The notes beneath the pieces were generated by a model, which had not been told where the DNA came from, made no database searches, and saw nothing but the letters and a program-made list of their open reading frames with translations. Both the position numbers and the translations under genes were made by a program. From Actinomycetes bacterium (GTDB taxonomy: Bacteria > Actinomycetota > Thermoleophilia > Gaiellales > F1-60-MAGs149), in assembly GCA_025360225.1 (NCBI GenBank), contig JANYCN010000064.1, positions 1-64,000 of the forward strand: DNA of 64,000 bases. The letters run 5' to 3'. This document shows positions 34,246 to 43,653 of this stretch, one piece after another (position 1 is the first letter of the stretch; the number at the start of each line of letters is the position of its first letter).

Positions 34246-35345
34246 GGACCGCCCGTGACCTCGGCCAGCGTGACGCGCTCACCGGTGCTCGCGGAGCGGG
34301 CGATGGCAACGATGCACCGGACGGCAGCGAGACCATCAGTGACCGACGCACCACGCTGTGGCGCCCCGTCAACGATCGTCGCCGCCCACCCCTCGAGCTG
34401 ACGGCGGTAGTGGTCGCCATCCGGACAGAGCGGTCGGTGGAACGATCGATCGGAGGCCGCGAAGCACTCGACCTCCGAGGCCATCCGGTACCAGGGCTGG
34501 AAGATGCGAGCGACGACCGAGCCGTTCTCGCCGTAGACGTGAAATCCCTCATGCCAGTCCATCTGCACGGTGAGCGTCAGGTCGAGGTGGCCGACAGCGC
34601 CGTCGGCGAACTCAACCGCAACGAACCAGCAGCGGGCACCCAGGCGGTCGGCGAAGGTCGCGCGGACCGCCACGATTGCGCCGCACAGGTCCCGAGCAAG
34701 GTCAACGAGGTGGCTCGCGTGTCCGAGCAGCGGGTAGCGCACACGATCGGCCTTCGGCTCGCCGGCAGGGCGCGACGCGGCATCGCTGCGGATGATCGCG
34801 GGCTGAAGGGCATCCGTCATCGCGTAGCGGTAGGCGGAGTCGCAGTACCAGGCACGCATCGCCACGACACCGCCGGCCCGTTCAGCGAGAAACGCGCGAG
34901 CGTACTCCACGCCGGCGTCGAAGCGGCGCATGTTCCCGACCTGCAGCGTCAGACCGCTCGCAGCGACGGCCGCCACGAGCTGCTCGCACTCCTCGACGGC
35001 GACGCCCATCGGCTTCTCGACGAACACGTGCTTGCCGGCGTCGAGCGCTGCGATCGCCAGACGGACGTGGAACTGGTCAGCAACAGCTACGACAACCGCG
35101 TCAACGTTGTCGTCCGCGAGCATCTCGTCGTAGCTGGTGTAGGTGACGGTCGGTCGGTGCCGCGAGGAAACGGCATCGAGGAGGTCTGGTGCGCTGTCGC
35201 ACAACGCATACAGCTCGAGACCGACGCCCTTCGCGCACGCGTCGAGGTGTGCCGCCTGGGCGATCGGCCCGGCCCCGAGCACGCCGACCCGAAGGGCGTT
35301 ACCGACGGATCGCTCGGGCAAGGGCCGAGACGTCCTCGTTGCCAT
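34242..35345 (-). CDS. Gfo/Idh/MocA family oxidoreductase
   Basis: This is a 367-aa NAD(P)-dependent sugar oxidoreductase. It has the Rossmann GVLGAGPIAQAAHL and the family Lys in HVFVEKPMGVAVEE. In the C-domain PLLGHASHLVDLARDLCG carries the catalytic His region. The ATG at 35345 overlaps the upstream gene by 47 bases; a TTG at 35321 is an alternative start. It acts with the downstream TIM barrel in an unassigned sugar or polyol pathway. Confidence 0.85.
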   Translation of the reverse strand: MATRTSRPLPERSVGNALRVGVLGAGPIAQAAHLDACAKGVGLELYALCDSAPDLLDAVSSRHRPTVTYTSYDEMLADDNVDAVVVAVADQFHVRLAIAALDAGKHVFVEKPMGVAVEECEQLVAAVAASGLTLQVGNMRRFDAGVEYARAFLAERAGGVVAMRAWYCDSAYRYAMTDALQPAIIRSDAASRPAGEPKADRVRYPLLGHASHLVDLARDLCGAIVAVRATFADRLGARCWFVAVEFADGAVGHLDLTLTVQMDWHEGFHVYGENGSVVARIFQPWYRMASEVECFAASDRSFHRPLCPDGDHYRRQLEGWAATIVDGAPQRGASVTDGLAAVRCIVAIARSASTGERVTLAEVTGGP

Positions 35346-36159
35346 ACCCAGCCGCCACGAGACGCTCCTCAAGCTCGGCGACGAGGCGAGTCGCCGGGAG
35401 GTCGAGCCCGAGACCGTCAGCCTCTGCAAGCGCGATACGGATGTCCTTGAGGTGCATCCAGAGCCGGAAGCCGAGCGGGTAGGTGTCATTGATGACGTTC
35501 GCCGACCGGTTGCGGATCACCCACGAGTCGGCGGCGCCGCCCTGCAGCGCGAGAACGAGGTCGTCCATCGGCAGCCCCGCCTCCTGCCCGTACACGAGCG
35601 CCTCAGCGAGTCCGGCGTATGCTCCCGCGAGGAAGATCTGGTTGACGGCCTTTGCCGCCTGCCCCGAACCGACGTCGCCCATGCGGGTGATCGACTGGGA
35701 GAAGCACTCCAGGACGGGCGTCACGCGCGCGACTGCCTCGACCGAGCCACCGCAGAACACGGTGAGCGTTCCGCGCTGCGCCCCTTCCGAGCCTCCGGAC
35801 ACCGGGGCGTCAACCAGCAGCGCACCATGGGCGGCGAGCGCCGCAGCGAGCGTCCGCTCGACGGTCGGCGAGACGGTCGAGCAGTCGACCACGACGGCGC
35901 CGTGCTGGACGGTCTCGGCGATGCCGCCGTCGCCGAGCACCACCGACTCCAGATCGGGCCCGTCAGACACGCAGGTCAGCACGACGTCGGCGCCGATCGT
36001 GGCCTCGCCAGGCGACGCAGCGCGGGTCGCACCGAGCGCTGCGAGCGGCTCCTCGCGCTCGCGAGTGCGGTTATGCACCGTCACCTGGTGCCCGCGACCG
36101 ATCACGTGGCGCGCCATCGCTCCACCCATCGTGCCGAGCCCGACGACGGCAACACGCAT
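35299..36159 (-). CDS. beta-hydroxyacid dehydrogenase (3-hydroxyisobutyrate dehydrogenase family)
   Basis: This is a 286-aa oxidoreductase. It has an N-terminal GLGTMGGAMARHVIGRGH nucleotide fold and VDAPVSGGSEGAQRGTL as substrate loop. GSGQAAKAVNQIFLAG carries the catalytic Lys. Relatives act on 3-hydroxyisobutyrate, tartronate semialdehyde or related acids. The start overlaps the ASCH gene stop. The substrate may be a product of the Gfo/Idh-TIM barrel pathway. Confidence 0.87.
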   Translation of the reverse strand: MRVAVVGLGTMGGAMARHVIGRGHQVTVHNRTREREEPLAALGATRAASPGEATIGADVVLTCVSDGPDLESVVLGDGGIAETVQHGAVVVDCSTVSPTVERTLAAALAAHGALLVDAPVSGGSEGAQRGTLTVFCGGSVEAVARVTPVLECFSQSITRMGDVGSGQAAKAVNQIFLAGAYAGLAEALVYGQEAGLPMDDLVLALQGGAADSWVIRNRSANVINDTYPLGFRLWMHLKDIRIALAEADGLGLDLPATRLVAELEERLVAAGYGNEDVSALARAIRR

Positions 36160-36515
36160 CAGGCGCGCCCCTGGCGGATCTCGGAGAAGTGGATCACGGT
36201 GACCAGGTTCGCCTCGTCAACGTCCTGGTTGTAGAGGCGGCGCATGAAGTCGAGGAACTCGTCGATGTGCCGGATCTCGGGGTTCTCGTGCTGGATCTCG
36301 CGCGGCGAGAGCTCGCCAAGGGGCTTCACGTCGACCTTGTCGATGACGGCATCGAAGACGCGCTCGCGCGGCCCGAACCGCTGCCCGACGAGCACCGGCA
36401 CGACCATGCCGCGGCGATACTTGGTGGTCTTATCACCGAGGCGGATCGTCGCGGTCTTGCGCCGGTGCCGGAGCTGGTCGGCGACGAGCGGCGAGTAGAA
36501 CATCAGGGCGAACAC
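36159..36515 (-). CDS. ASCH/PUA-like domain protein
   Basis: This 118-aa protein starts MFALMFYSPLVADQLRHRRKTATIRLGD. That pattern fits ASCH domains: a basic RKT-TIR stretch at the presumed RNA-binding cleft, with VPVLVGQRFGPRERVFDAVI strands after it. ASCH domains are proposed RNA-binding or cofactor modules. It begins with GTG after a GGAAGG site and heads the minus-strand operon, divergent from groESL. Confidence 0.7.
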   Translation of the reverse strand: MFALMFYSPLVADQLRHRRKTATIRLGDKTTKYRRGMVVPVLVGQRFGPRERVFDAVIDKVDVKPLGELSPREIQHENPEIRHIDEFLDFMRRLYNQDVDEANLVTVIHFSEIRQGRA

Positions 36516-36679
36516 GGCGGGCCTTCCGATCGGATCTCGTCTCCCCGGATGCTACCGCCTAGGAGACCGTCAAAGAGGTTCGGTGCTGTCGCAGCGGATG
36601 GGCGAGATCTCCGCCGATCCCACCCACGCGCCATCGCCGACCTCTCTCGACGTGCTCCTGGTGACACCGGCGAAGCGAT

Positions 36680-36706
36680 CTGGCGCTCTCGCCCCGAGAG
36701 TGCCAA
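36680..36706 (+). promoter_or_regulatory. CIRCE operator 1 (HrcA site)
   Basis: CTGGCGCTC-N9-GAGTGCCAA closely follows the consensus TTAGCACTC-N9-GAGTGCTAA. It lies just upstream of the groESL -35 box. Confidence 0.8.
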
Positions 36707-36713
36707 CTCCCGC

Positions 36714-36742
36714 TTGACGAGTCGCCCTCAAGGGGGTACGAT
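36714..36742 (+). promoter_or_regulatory. groESL promoter
   Basis: TTGACG (36714-36719), a 17-base spacer and TACGAT (36737-36742) lie exactly between the two CIRCE copies. Confidence 0.8.
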
Positions 36743-36747
36743 CCCCA

Positions 36748-36774
36748 TTGGCACTCACCTTTCCCGAGTGCCAG
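36748..36774 (+). promoter_or_regulatory. CIRCE operator 2 (HrcA site)
   Basis: TTGGCACTC-N9-GAGTGCCAG covers the expected transcription start and leader, so HrcA here would block initiation. In the RNA it also forms a stem upstream of the AGGAGG site. Confidence 0.9.
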
Positions 36775-36799
36775 AATCGGTCATTCCAGGAGGAAGCGC

Positions 36800-38759
<1,960 letters not shown>

Positions 38760-38788
38760 GTTCGGCTCAGCCGAACCTGTCCGAACGA

Positions 38789-38832
38789 GAGGGGCCCCGG
38801 AGACGCTGATCTCCGGGGCCCCTCGGCCTTTC
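38789..38832 (+). terminator. Rho-independent terminator of groESL
   Basis: A perfect 15-base stem (38789-38803 with 38810-38824) surrounds a 6-base loop and is followed by GGCCTTTCT. A smaller perfect hairpin (TTCGGC-TCA-GCCGAA) sits at 38761-38775 just after the stop. Confidence 0.85.
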
Positions 38833-38884
38833 TGGCTACACGCTGGCGTCCGCAGCAGCCGCGCGCCGACACGCTTCGACGCGC

Positions 38885-39304
38885 CTACCCGTCGGGAAAC
38901 GCTTCGCCGTTGAAGGGGTTGAAGATCCGCACGCCCTCGATCACGTCACCGTGCCCGAGGTCCTCCGTCACGAGCACGCGGCAGCCGCCGTCCCGCGCGA
39001 CGACGATCAGCAACGAGTCCCAGAGCGAGAGCCGCCGCGCCACGGACAGCTCGGCAGCGTTGATCACGCGCGAGGGGGTGACCGCGAGCACGTCCATCGC
39101 GGCCATGTGACGCAGACCGTTCAGCGCCAGCGCCGGATCCACGTCGCAGAGGATGCGAGCCGCGACGACGAAGAACTCCTGGAGGACCTGCGTGGAGATC
39201 GTGAGACCGTCTCTCGCGATCACCTCACGCGCGATCTGGCGCTTGACGGGATCGCGTTGATCGACGGCGTAGACGAAGATGTTGGTGTCGGCGAGGAACC
39301 TCAA
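38885..39304 (-). CDS. PIN domain toxin (VapC-like)
   Basis: This is a 139-aa PIN-fold ribonuclease candidate. The acidic metal site is readable as LADTNIFVY (Asp), VLQEFF (Glu), WDSLLI (Asp) and VTEDLGHG (Asp). Its TTG start overlaps the antitoxin TGA (TTGA at 39301-39304), a typical coupling for toxin-antitoxin pairs. VapC toxins cut specific RNAs, often tRNA or rRNA. The gene ends close to the groESL terminator. Confidence 0.85.
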   Translation of the reverse strand: MRFLADTNIFVYAVDQRDPVKRQIAREVIARDGLTISTQVLQEFFVVAARILCDVDPALALNGLRHMAAMDVLAVTPSRVINAAELSVARRLSLWDSLLIVVARDGGCRVLVTEDLGHGDVIEGVRIFNPFNGEAFPDG

Positions 39305-39537
39305 AGGTGATCGTAGACATCGTCGCGGCTCCACGACCGACCCCCCTCGCCGGAGGACGCGCGCGATGTCGCGGCCAGCGCGAGGAAGGCGTCACACGCG
39401 ACACGCCCAGTGCCACCACTCACGTAGTGCACAAGGAAGTCGCGAACAACGGCGTTCACGCTCGTCTCCTCAACGAGCGCTCGAATCCGTGCATCCCGCA
39501 GGAGATCGTCATCGATAGCGAGCGTGAGATTTCCCAC
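39301..39537 (-). CDS. ribbon-helix-helix antitoxin (VapB-like)
   Basis: This 78-aa protein begins VGNLTLAIDDDLLRDARIRA, the strand and first helix of a ribbon-helix-helix DNA-binding domain. It continues VEETSVNAVVRDFLVHYVSG. The C-terminal 35 residues would wrap the toxin. The GTG start is chosen because it lies 6 bases after TACACT; the ATG further up lies beyond the promoter. The start codon itself is inside the palindromic operator. Confidence 0.82.
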   Translation of the reverse strand: MGNLTLAIDDDLLRDARIRALVEETSVNAVVRDFLVHYVSGGTGRVACDAFLALAATSRASSGEGGRSWSRDDVYDHL

Positions 39538-39564
39538 GTAACCAGTGTAGCACGGGTTACGTGG
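39534..39564. promoter_or_regulatory. palindromic operator and leaderless promoter of the vapBC-like pair
   Basis: Inverted repeats CCACGTAACC (39534-39543) and GGTTACGTGG (39555-39564) flank 11 bases that hold the minus-strand -10 box TACACT (39544-39549). The antitoxin GTG begins 6 bases after it. The layout fits autorepression by the antitoxin-toxin complex. Confidence 0.75.
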
Positions 39565-39596
39565 CAACCAACGGAGCCGGCGGAGCGTCCACCCGG

Positions 39597-39602
39597 TACG
39601 AT
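39597..39602 (+). promoter_or_regulatory. -10 box of leaderless start at 39609
   Basis: TACGAT is followed by 6 bases and then the ATG of dapB. This fixes the start against the earlier ATG at 39561. Confidence 0.5.
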
Positions 39603-39608
39603 CCGCTC

Positions 39609-40388
39609 ATGCCTCCCTTGCGCGTCTGCATCTCCGGCGCGCTCGGCGCCGTCGGGCAGCACCTCATCCGGGGCGTGCACGATGCGCCCGACCTCGTCCT
39701 CGTGGCCGCCGTCGCGCGCCGGGGCGTTGGCACTGACGTCGGCGGCAGTGTGCGGATCACCGACGACCTCGCGGCAGCGCTGGACAGCGGCGTCGACGTC
39801 GTCGTCGACTACACCCACCCGAGCGTGATCCACGAGCACATCGCGCTCGCGTTCGAGCGGGGGATCGGCATCGTGATCGGAACGACCGGGCTTGCCGACG
39901 CCGACTTCGACGAGATCGACGCAGCCGCACGCGCCGCGGGCGTCGGTGCCGCGACGGGCAACATGGCGATCACCGCAGCGTTGCTCCAACACCTCGGGAA
40001 GATCGCCGCCGCGCACGTCCCGCACTGGGAGGTGATCGAGTACGGCGGCGCGACGAAGCCCGACGTCCCGAGCGGCACCGCGCGCGAGCTCGCCGAGCTG
40101 CTCGGCCGCGTGCAACGGCCGGTCGTCGACCTCGCGTCAGGCGACCTGTACGGGCCGGCCGAGGCCCGCGGCGCCGTGTTTGGCGGCGCCCACGTCCACT
40201 CGATCCGCCTCCCAGGATCCAGCCCGTCGGTCGAGGTCGTGTTCGGCCTCCCTGGCCAGCGCCTGCGCATCAGCTATGACATGCAGTCCGACTCGAGCAT
40301 CTTCGTCGACGGATCGCTGCTCGCCGCCCGTCGCGTGGTCGGCCACGTCGGGCTCGTTCGCGGGCTCGACAGCCTGCTGTTCGCGTAA
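39609..40388 (+). CDS. dapB: 4-hydroxy-tetrahydrodipicolinate reductase-like protein
   Basis: This 259-aa protein has the DapB fold: an N-terminal CISGALGAVGQHL nucleotide loop, VVDYTHPSV, IGTTGL, TGNMAI and PSGTARELAELL. In lysine and diaminopimelate synthesis it would reduce hydroxy-tetrahydrodipicolinate with NAD(P)H. The segment that normally carries the paired catalytic histidines and a Lys (HHxxK) reads YGGATK. The Lys is kept and both histidines are lost. It may be a divergent subfamily or have a changed role. A small DUF3291 gene follows 6 bases later. Confidence 0.8.
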   Translation: MPPLRVCISGALGAVGQHLIRGVHDAPDLVLVAAVARRGVGTDVGGSVRITDDLAAALDSGVDVVVDYTHPSVIHEHIALAFERGIGIVIGTTGLADADFDEIDAAARAAGVGAATGNMAITAALLQHLGKIAAAHVPHWEVIEYGGATKPDVPSGTARELAELLGRVQRPVVDLASGDLYGPAEARGAVFGGAHVHSIRLPGSSPSVEVVFGLPGQRLRISYDMQSDSSIFVDGSLLAARRVVGHVGLVRGLDSLLFA

Positions 40389-40394
40389 CGCCCG

Positions 40395-40835
40395 GTGCAG
40401 CTTGCCCAGGTCAACGTCGCCCAGCTCGTCGCCCCGATCGACGCACCGGAGATCGAGGGGTTCGTCGCGCTGCTCGACCCGATCAACGCCGCCGCCGACC
40501 GAGCACTGGGGTTCGTCTGGCGGCTCGAAGCGGACGATGGAAACGCAACGTCGATCCGCGCGTACGACGACGAGCGCATCATCGTCAACCTGAGCGTCTG
40601 GCGCTCGCTCGAGACGCTGCGCGCCTTCGTCTTCGACGGCGACCACGTCGCAGTGCTGCGCCGACGCCGCGACTGGTTCCTCCGCATGGAGCCACCAACG
40701 AGCGCGTTGTGGTGGGTGGAGGACGGAGCACGACCGACCGCGAGCGAGGGACGAGAACGGCTCGAGCGGCTCGCGGCCGACGGGCCGACCGGCCAGGCGT
40801 TCACCTTCCAGCGGCCATTCTCACCGGACGCCTGA
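40395..40835 (+). CDS. DUF3291 family protein
   Basis: This 146-aa protein matches DUF3291 (LAQVNVAQLVAPIDAPEIEG, ADRALGFVWRLE, LSVWRSLETLRAFVF, WFLRMEPPTSALWWV). It belongs to the dimeric alpha-beta-barrel group with monooxygenase-like members, but no function is established. GTG start, 6 bases after dapB. The last 35 bases overlap the end of the convergent MidA-like gene. Confidence 0.8.
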   Translation: MQLAQVNVAQLVAPIDAPEIEGFVALLDPINAAADRALGFVWRLEADDGNATSIRAYDDERIIVNLSVWRSLETLRAFVFDGDHVAVLRRRRDWFLRMEPPTSALWWVEDGARPTASEGRERLERLAADGPTGQAFTFQRPFSPDA

Positions 40836-41736
40836 GCGCCGCGACGAGCACGCGGAACGGGAGCCGGTCGTCCATGAGCCGGGCGAGGCGCCAGTCGTCG
40901 TCGCTGCGCGCGGACGACGCCGGTGGGGCGATGCGGTGGCGCCGCAGGAAGTCGGCCTGGGAGCCGTACCACAGCTCCACGAGGCCGAGGTCGGCGAGCA
41001 CGCCCCGCACCTGCGCGAAGTCGACGTCCGCCGTCATGTCCTGCGTCCCCGGCGCCTGTAGCGGGTCGCCTCCCGGCTGCCCACCGATGTAGGTGCGAAT
41101 CGGTTCGCGGCGGCCGTCGCCCGGCCCGTCGTTGCCGTAGTCGACGAGCACGACGCGTCCGCTCGTCAGTGGACGGACGAGGTCGGCGAGGTACCGGTGC
41201 ATGGCCGGCCGTAGAGCGAAGCGACCCTTCGTAGACGGAGCAGCGAGGTCGGTCTCACGCGAGACCTGCACGAAACGCCCGTCCTCGACGTCGACGAACA
41301 CCTCGCGCCCGTCGACCACGAGCCGGACGGCGAGCGCGTCAAGCAGCTCGTTCGCGACGATCGCGCCAGCAAACGTCTCGACCTCCGCGAGGGAGGCAAC
41401 GACCCGCTCCCGCTGCTGCGCCCGCATGCCGGCCGCCCGATCGACGAGGAGGATCTCGGCACCGGTAGCGGCCAGGCGAGCGGCAAGCGTCCCGTCGCCC
41501 GGCCCGACCTCAATGATGCGGGCAGCGCCTGCAACCTCCGCGGCGATCGCATCGCCGAACGCCGGGTGCAGCGTCGGTGCAGTCGCGAACGCGCCGCGCG
41601 GCCCGATCGTCGCGCCGCGGGCGTAGAAGCCACCCTCCTCGTCGTAGAGGCACGCGTCCATCCACGCATCGAAACGGATCGGGCCGCCCTCGGCGATCCG
41701 CTGGCGAAGGCGCGTGGCTAGTGGTGTGATTGTCAA
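40801..41736 (-). CDS. MidA-like SAM-dependent methyltransferase
   Basis: This 311-aa protein of the COG1565/MidA group has RFDAWMDACLYDEEGGFYA, the SAM loop IIEVGPGDGTLA, VANELLDALAV and PGTQDMTADVDF. In eukaryotes MidA (NDUFAF7) methylates an Arg of a complex I subunit; the bacterial role is open. No ATG or GTG precedes the conserved region. The best start is a TTG at 41736 inside the left end of a repeat element, so the native 5' end seems to have been replaced. Confidence 0.8.
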   Translation of the reverse strand: MTITPLATRLRQRIAEGGPIRFDAWMDACLYDEEGGFYARGATIGPRGAFATAPTLHPAFGDAIAAEVAGAARIIEVGPGDGTLAARLAATGAEILLVDRAAGMRAQQRERVVASLAEVETFAGAIVANELLDALAVRLVVDGREVFVDVEDGRFVQVSRETDLAAPSTKGRFALRPAMHRYLADLVRPLTSGRVVLVDYGNDGPGDGRREPIRTYIGGQPGGDPLQAPGTQDMTADVDFAQVRGVLADLGLVELWYGSQADFLRRHRIAPPASSARSDDDWRLARLMDDRLPFRVLVAALRRPVRMAAGR

Positions 41737-41898
41737 AATTGCATCGTTCTTGGGTGTCTGGAGCGAGCGGGAGCGTTGCGCGTCGCGCAGGGGTTGCTGA
41801 GGCAAGCGCAAGCGGCGCGCGGCGTTCCCGCGAAGCCGCAGCTCGCTGGACGATCCAGGCAGTCGGATGCCCACGCCATCTCACAATCAGACCGCTAG
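41718..41898. repeat. CTAGTGGT-family inverted-end element, 181 bp
   Basis: The left end CTAGTGGTGTGATTGTCA and right end TCACAATCAGACCGCTAG are inverted copies. The interior repeats that of the 32228 element and contains CTGGAGCGAGC near the left and GCTCGCTGGACGATCCAG near the right, which can pair. Its CTAG tips give the stop of the 41895 gene, and its left end carries the start of the MidA-like gene. Confidence 0.85.
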
Positions 41899-42752
41899 GC
41901 TCGTCGCAACAGCGGGCGTGTCAGACACGTCGGTCCACCGTCACCCTTGAGCGAGATCTCGGAGCCGGCGTACGCATGCACCTCGACGCCGGCCGCCTCC
42001 ATCGCCCGCCGCGCCCGCGGGTTGCCGTCGACGACGACGACGACGCCTGGTGCCACCGCGAGGACGTTGCACGCCATCGACCCGTACTCGTCGGCATCGA
42101 CGGGGATCGTCCGGATGTGCCGCTCCTCGAGCATCTCGACGAGCGGCACCGGCATCAGCGGCTCAAACACGACAGCGAGGTCGGCGGCGATCGGCGAGAT
42201 GAACGACATCGTGTGGAGCACGTGCGCTCGGCCGCGATCGTGGGGAAGGTCGACGCGCTCGACGGCAACGCCGCGCGCGCCCAGGAGCGCCGCGAGCTGC
42301 ACGTGCGCGGCAGCGTTCGTCCGGTAGCCACGGCCGGCGACCAGCGTCGACGGGTCGAGCCAGAACAGGTCGCCGCCATCCGCCGTCGCCTCGCCGGCGA
42401 GGTGCGCGATGACCGGGACGCCGGCAGCGACGAGCGCCGACTCGGCCGGCGCCCACTCGCCCTGCCGGGCCGGCTTCGCCGAACGGAGCACGATCGCGCC
42501 GTCGCCGACGGTGAAGGCGGAGTCGTACATGTAGACGGCGTCAACGTGCCCGTCAGCCGCGGGCGCCACGACCACCTCAGCGCCGAGCGACGTCAGGAGC
42601 TCGCAGAGGTCGTCGTGCTGCCGTTCGAGCAGCGCGCCGTCTGGCTGCCGCCAGCCAGCTCCCGCGAAGTCACCGGTCGTCGTCGGACGGCGAACGAGCA
42701 CTCGACGCAGACGCTCTGACATCGACGTCACGCCATAGGTCGTCTCGGTCAT
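41895..42752 (-). CDS. dimethylarginine dimethylaminohydrolase family protein
   Basis: This 285-aa member of the guanidino-modifying fold has RRPTTTGDF near the start, DGGDLFWLDPSTLVAGRGYR, a His-bearing HVLHTMSFISP and the C-terminal catalytic-Cys motif GDGGPTCLTRPLL. Relatives hydrolyse dimethylarginine, arginine or similar guanidines. The ATG at 42752 overlaps the stop of the PAP2 gene. The TAG stop is part of a repeat tip. The substrate cannot be fixed. Confidence 0.87.
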   Translation of the reverse strand: MTETTYGVTSMSERLRRVLVRRPTTTGDFAGAGWRQPDGALLERQHDDLCELLTSLGAEVVVAPAADGHVDAVYMYDSAFTVGDGAIVLRSAKPARQGEWAPAESALVAAGVPVIAHLAGEATADGGDLFWLDPSTLVAGRGYRTNAAAHVQLAALLGARGVAVERVDLPHDRGRAHVLHTMSFISPIAADLAVVFEPLMPVPLVEMLEERHIRTIPVDADEYGSMACNVLAVAPGVVVVVDGNPRARRAMEAAGVEVHAYAGSEISLKGDGGPTCLTRPLLRRA

Positions 42753-43603
42753 CCAGGAACCTCCTTCGGGTGAACCCACGGCAGGCGGCCGACGGCCCAC
42801 CAGCCGACCAGCGCGAGGACGACACCGGCGAGGATGTCGGAGACGTAATGGTCACCGAGGTACACGATCGTGAACCACATCAAGGCGGGATAGAGCACGA
42901 GCACCAGCCCGACACGCCGACGCCACGCGTACGCGAACATGAACGTCAGGAGCGCGTACGCCGCATGCAGCGACGGGACGGCCGCCACCGGGTTGACGTG
43001 TAGGCGGCGCGTGAGGATCGACCGGCTCTGCGGCAGTCCATTAGCATCGCCCTCGAGCGCGCCGATCCGCACGACGTCGACGCCATGGTGCAGCTTCGCG
43101 GCGAGCCACGGCGGCGCGGTGGGGAACAGGAAGAAGATGACCGCTCCGGCAAACGACACCACCAGCAGGGTGAGCATGCAGCGGTAGAACAGGTCACGGC
43201 GCTCGAGCCAGATGAGGAAGAGCAGCGTCGGCGGGACGAAGAAGTGGGCATGATCGAACGACCCGACCGCATGGTCGAACCACGTCAGGTGACCCGTCCA
43301 GAGGGCGTGCTGCAAGAACTCGTTCGGCAGGTGCCCGAGGAACAGGAACCGGTCGATCGCGATCATCGGCTCGAACGACGGCCCCCGGTGCCACCAGGTG
43401 TCGTTCACCAGCCACGCCCAGCCCCGGAGGTACTCGTACGTGAGCATGGCACCGATGAACGGCACCCAGTCAACCAGGTACCGCCGCCACAGGCCGAGCA
43501 CGAGCGCCGGCGCTAGAAGGATCAGGAAGTAGCGATCCGCCGAGATGTAGAGCCCCTTGACGAGGACCATCACGGCGAGAGCCGCGACGTACGACGCGAC
43601 CAT
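42749..43603 (-). CDS. PAP2 superfamily membrane phosphatase/transferase
   Basis: This 284-aa protein has about six transmembrane helices and PAP2 motifs: an Arg-bearing LTRRLHVNPVAAVPSLHAAY (second motif with PSLH) and YLGDHYVSDILAG (third motif with catalytic His). The WFDHAVGSFDHAHFFV stretch resembles inositol-phosphoceramide synthase/AUR1-like members. It would act on a lipid phosphate at the membrane. Probable first gene of a two-gene unit with the DDAH-like gene. Confidence 0.83.
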   Translation of the reverse strand: MVASYVAALAVMVLVKGLYISADRYFLILLAPALVLGLWRRYLVDWVPFIGAMLTYEYLRGWAWLVNDTWWHRGPSFEPMIAIDRFLFLGHLPNEFLQHALWTGHLTWFDHAVGSFDHAHFFVPPTLLFLIWLERRDLFYRCMLTLLVVSFAGAVIFFLFPTAPPWLAAKLHHGVDVVRIGALEGDANGLPQSRSILTRRLHVNPVAAVPSLHAAYALLTFMFAYAWRRRVGLVLVLYPALMWFTIVYLGDHYVSDILAGVVLALVGWWAVGRLPWVHPKEVPG

Positions 43604-43640
43604 GAGAGTGAGACGACGACGGCTCCAGATGCCGGTATCC

Positions 43641-43646
43641 TACCGT
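43641..43646 (+). promoter_or_regulatory. -10 box of leaderless start at 43654
   Basis: TACCGT is followed by 7 bases and then ATG, favouring 43654 over the GTG at 43645. Confidence 0.4.
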
Positions 43647-43653
43647 GGCGACG

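Noticed and set aside
41736-41874. N-terminal extension of the MidA-like protein to 41874
   Set aside because: The extension is encoded by the repeat element and has no relation to the family.
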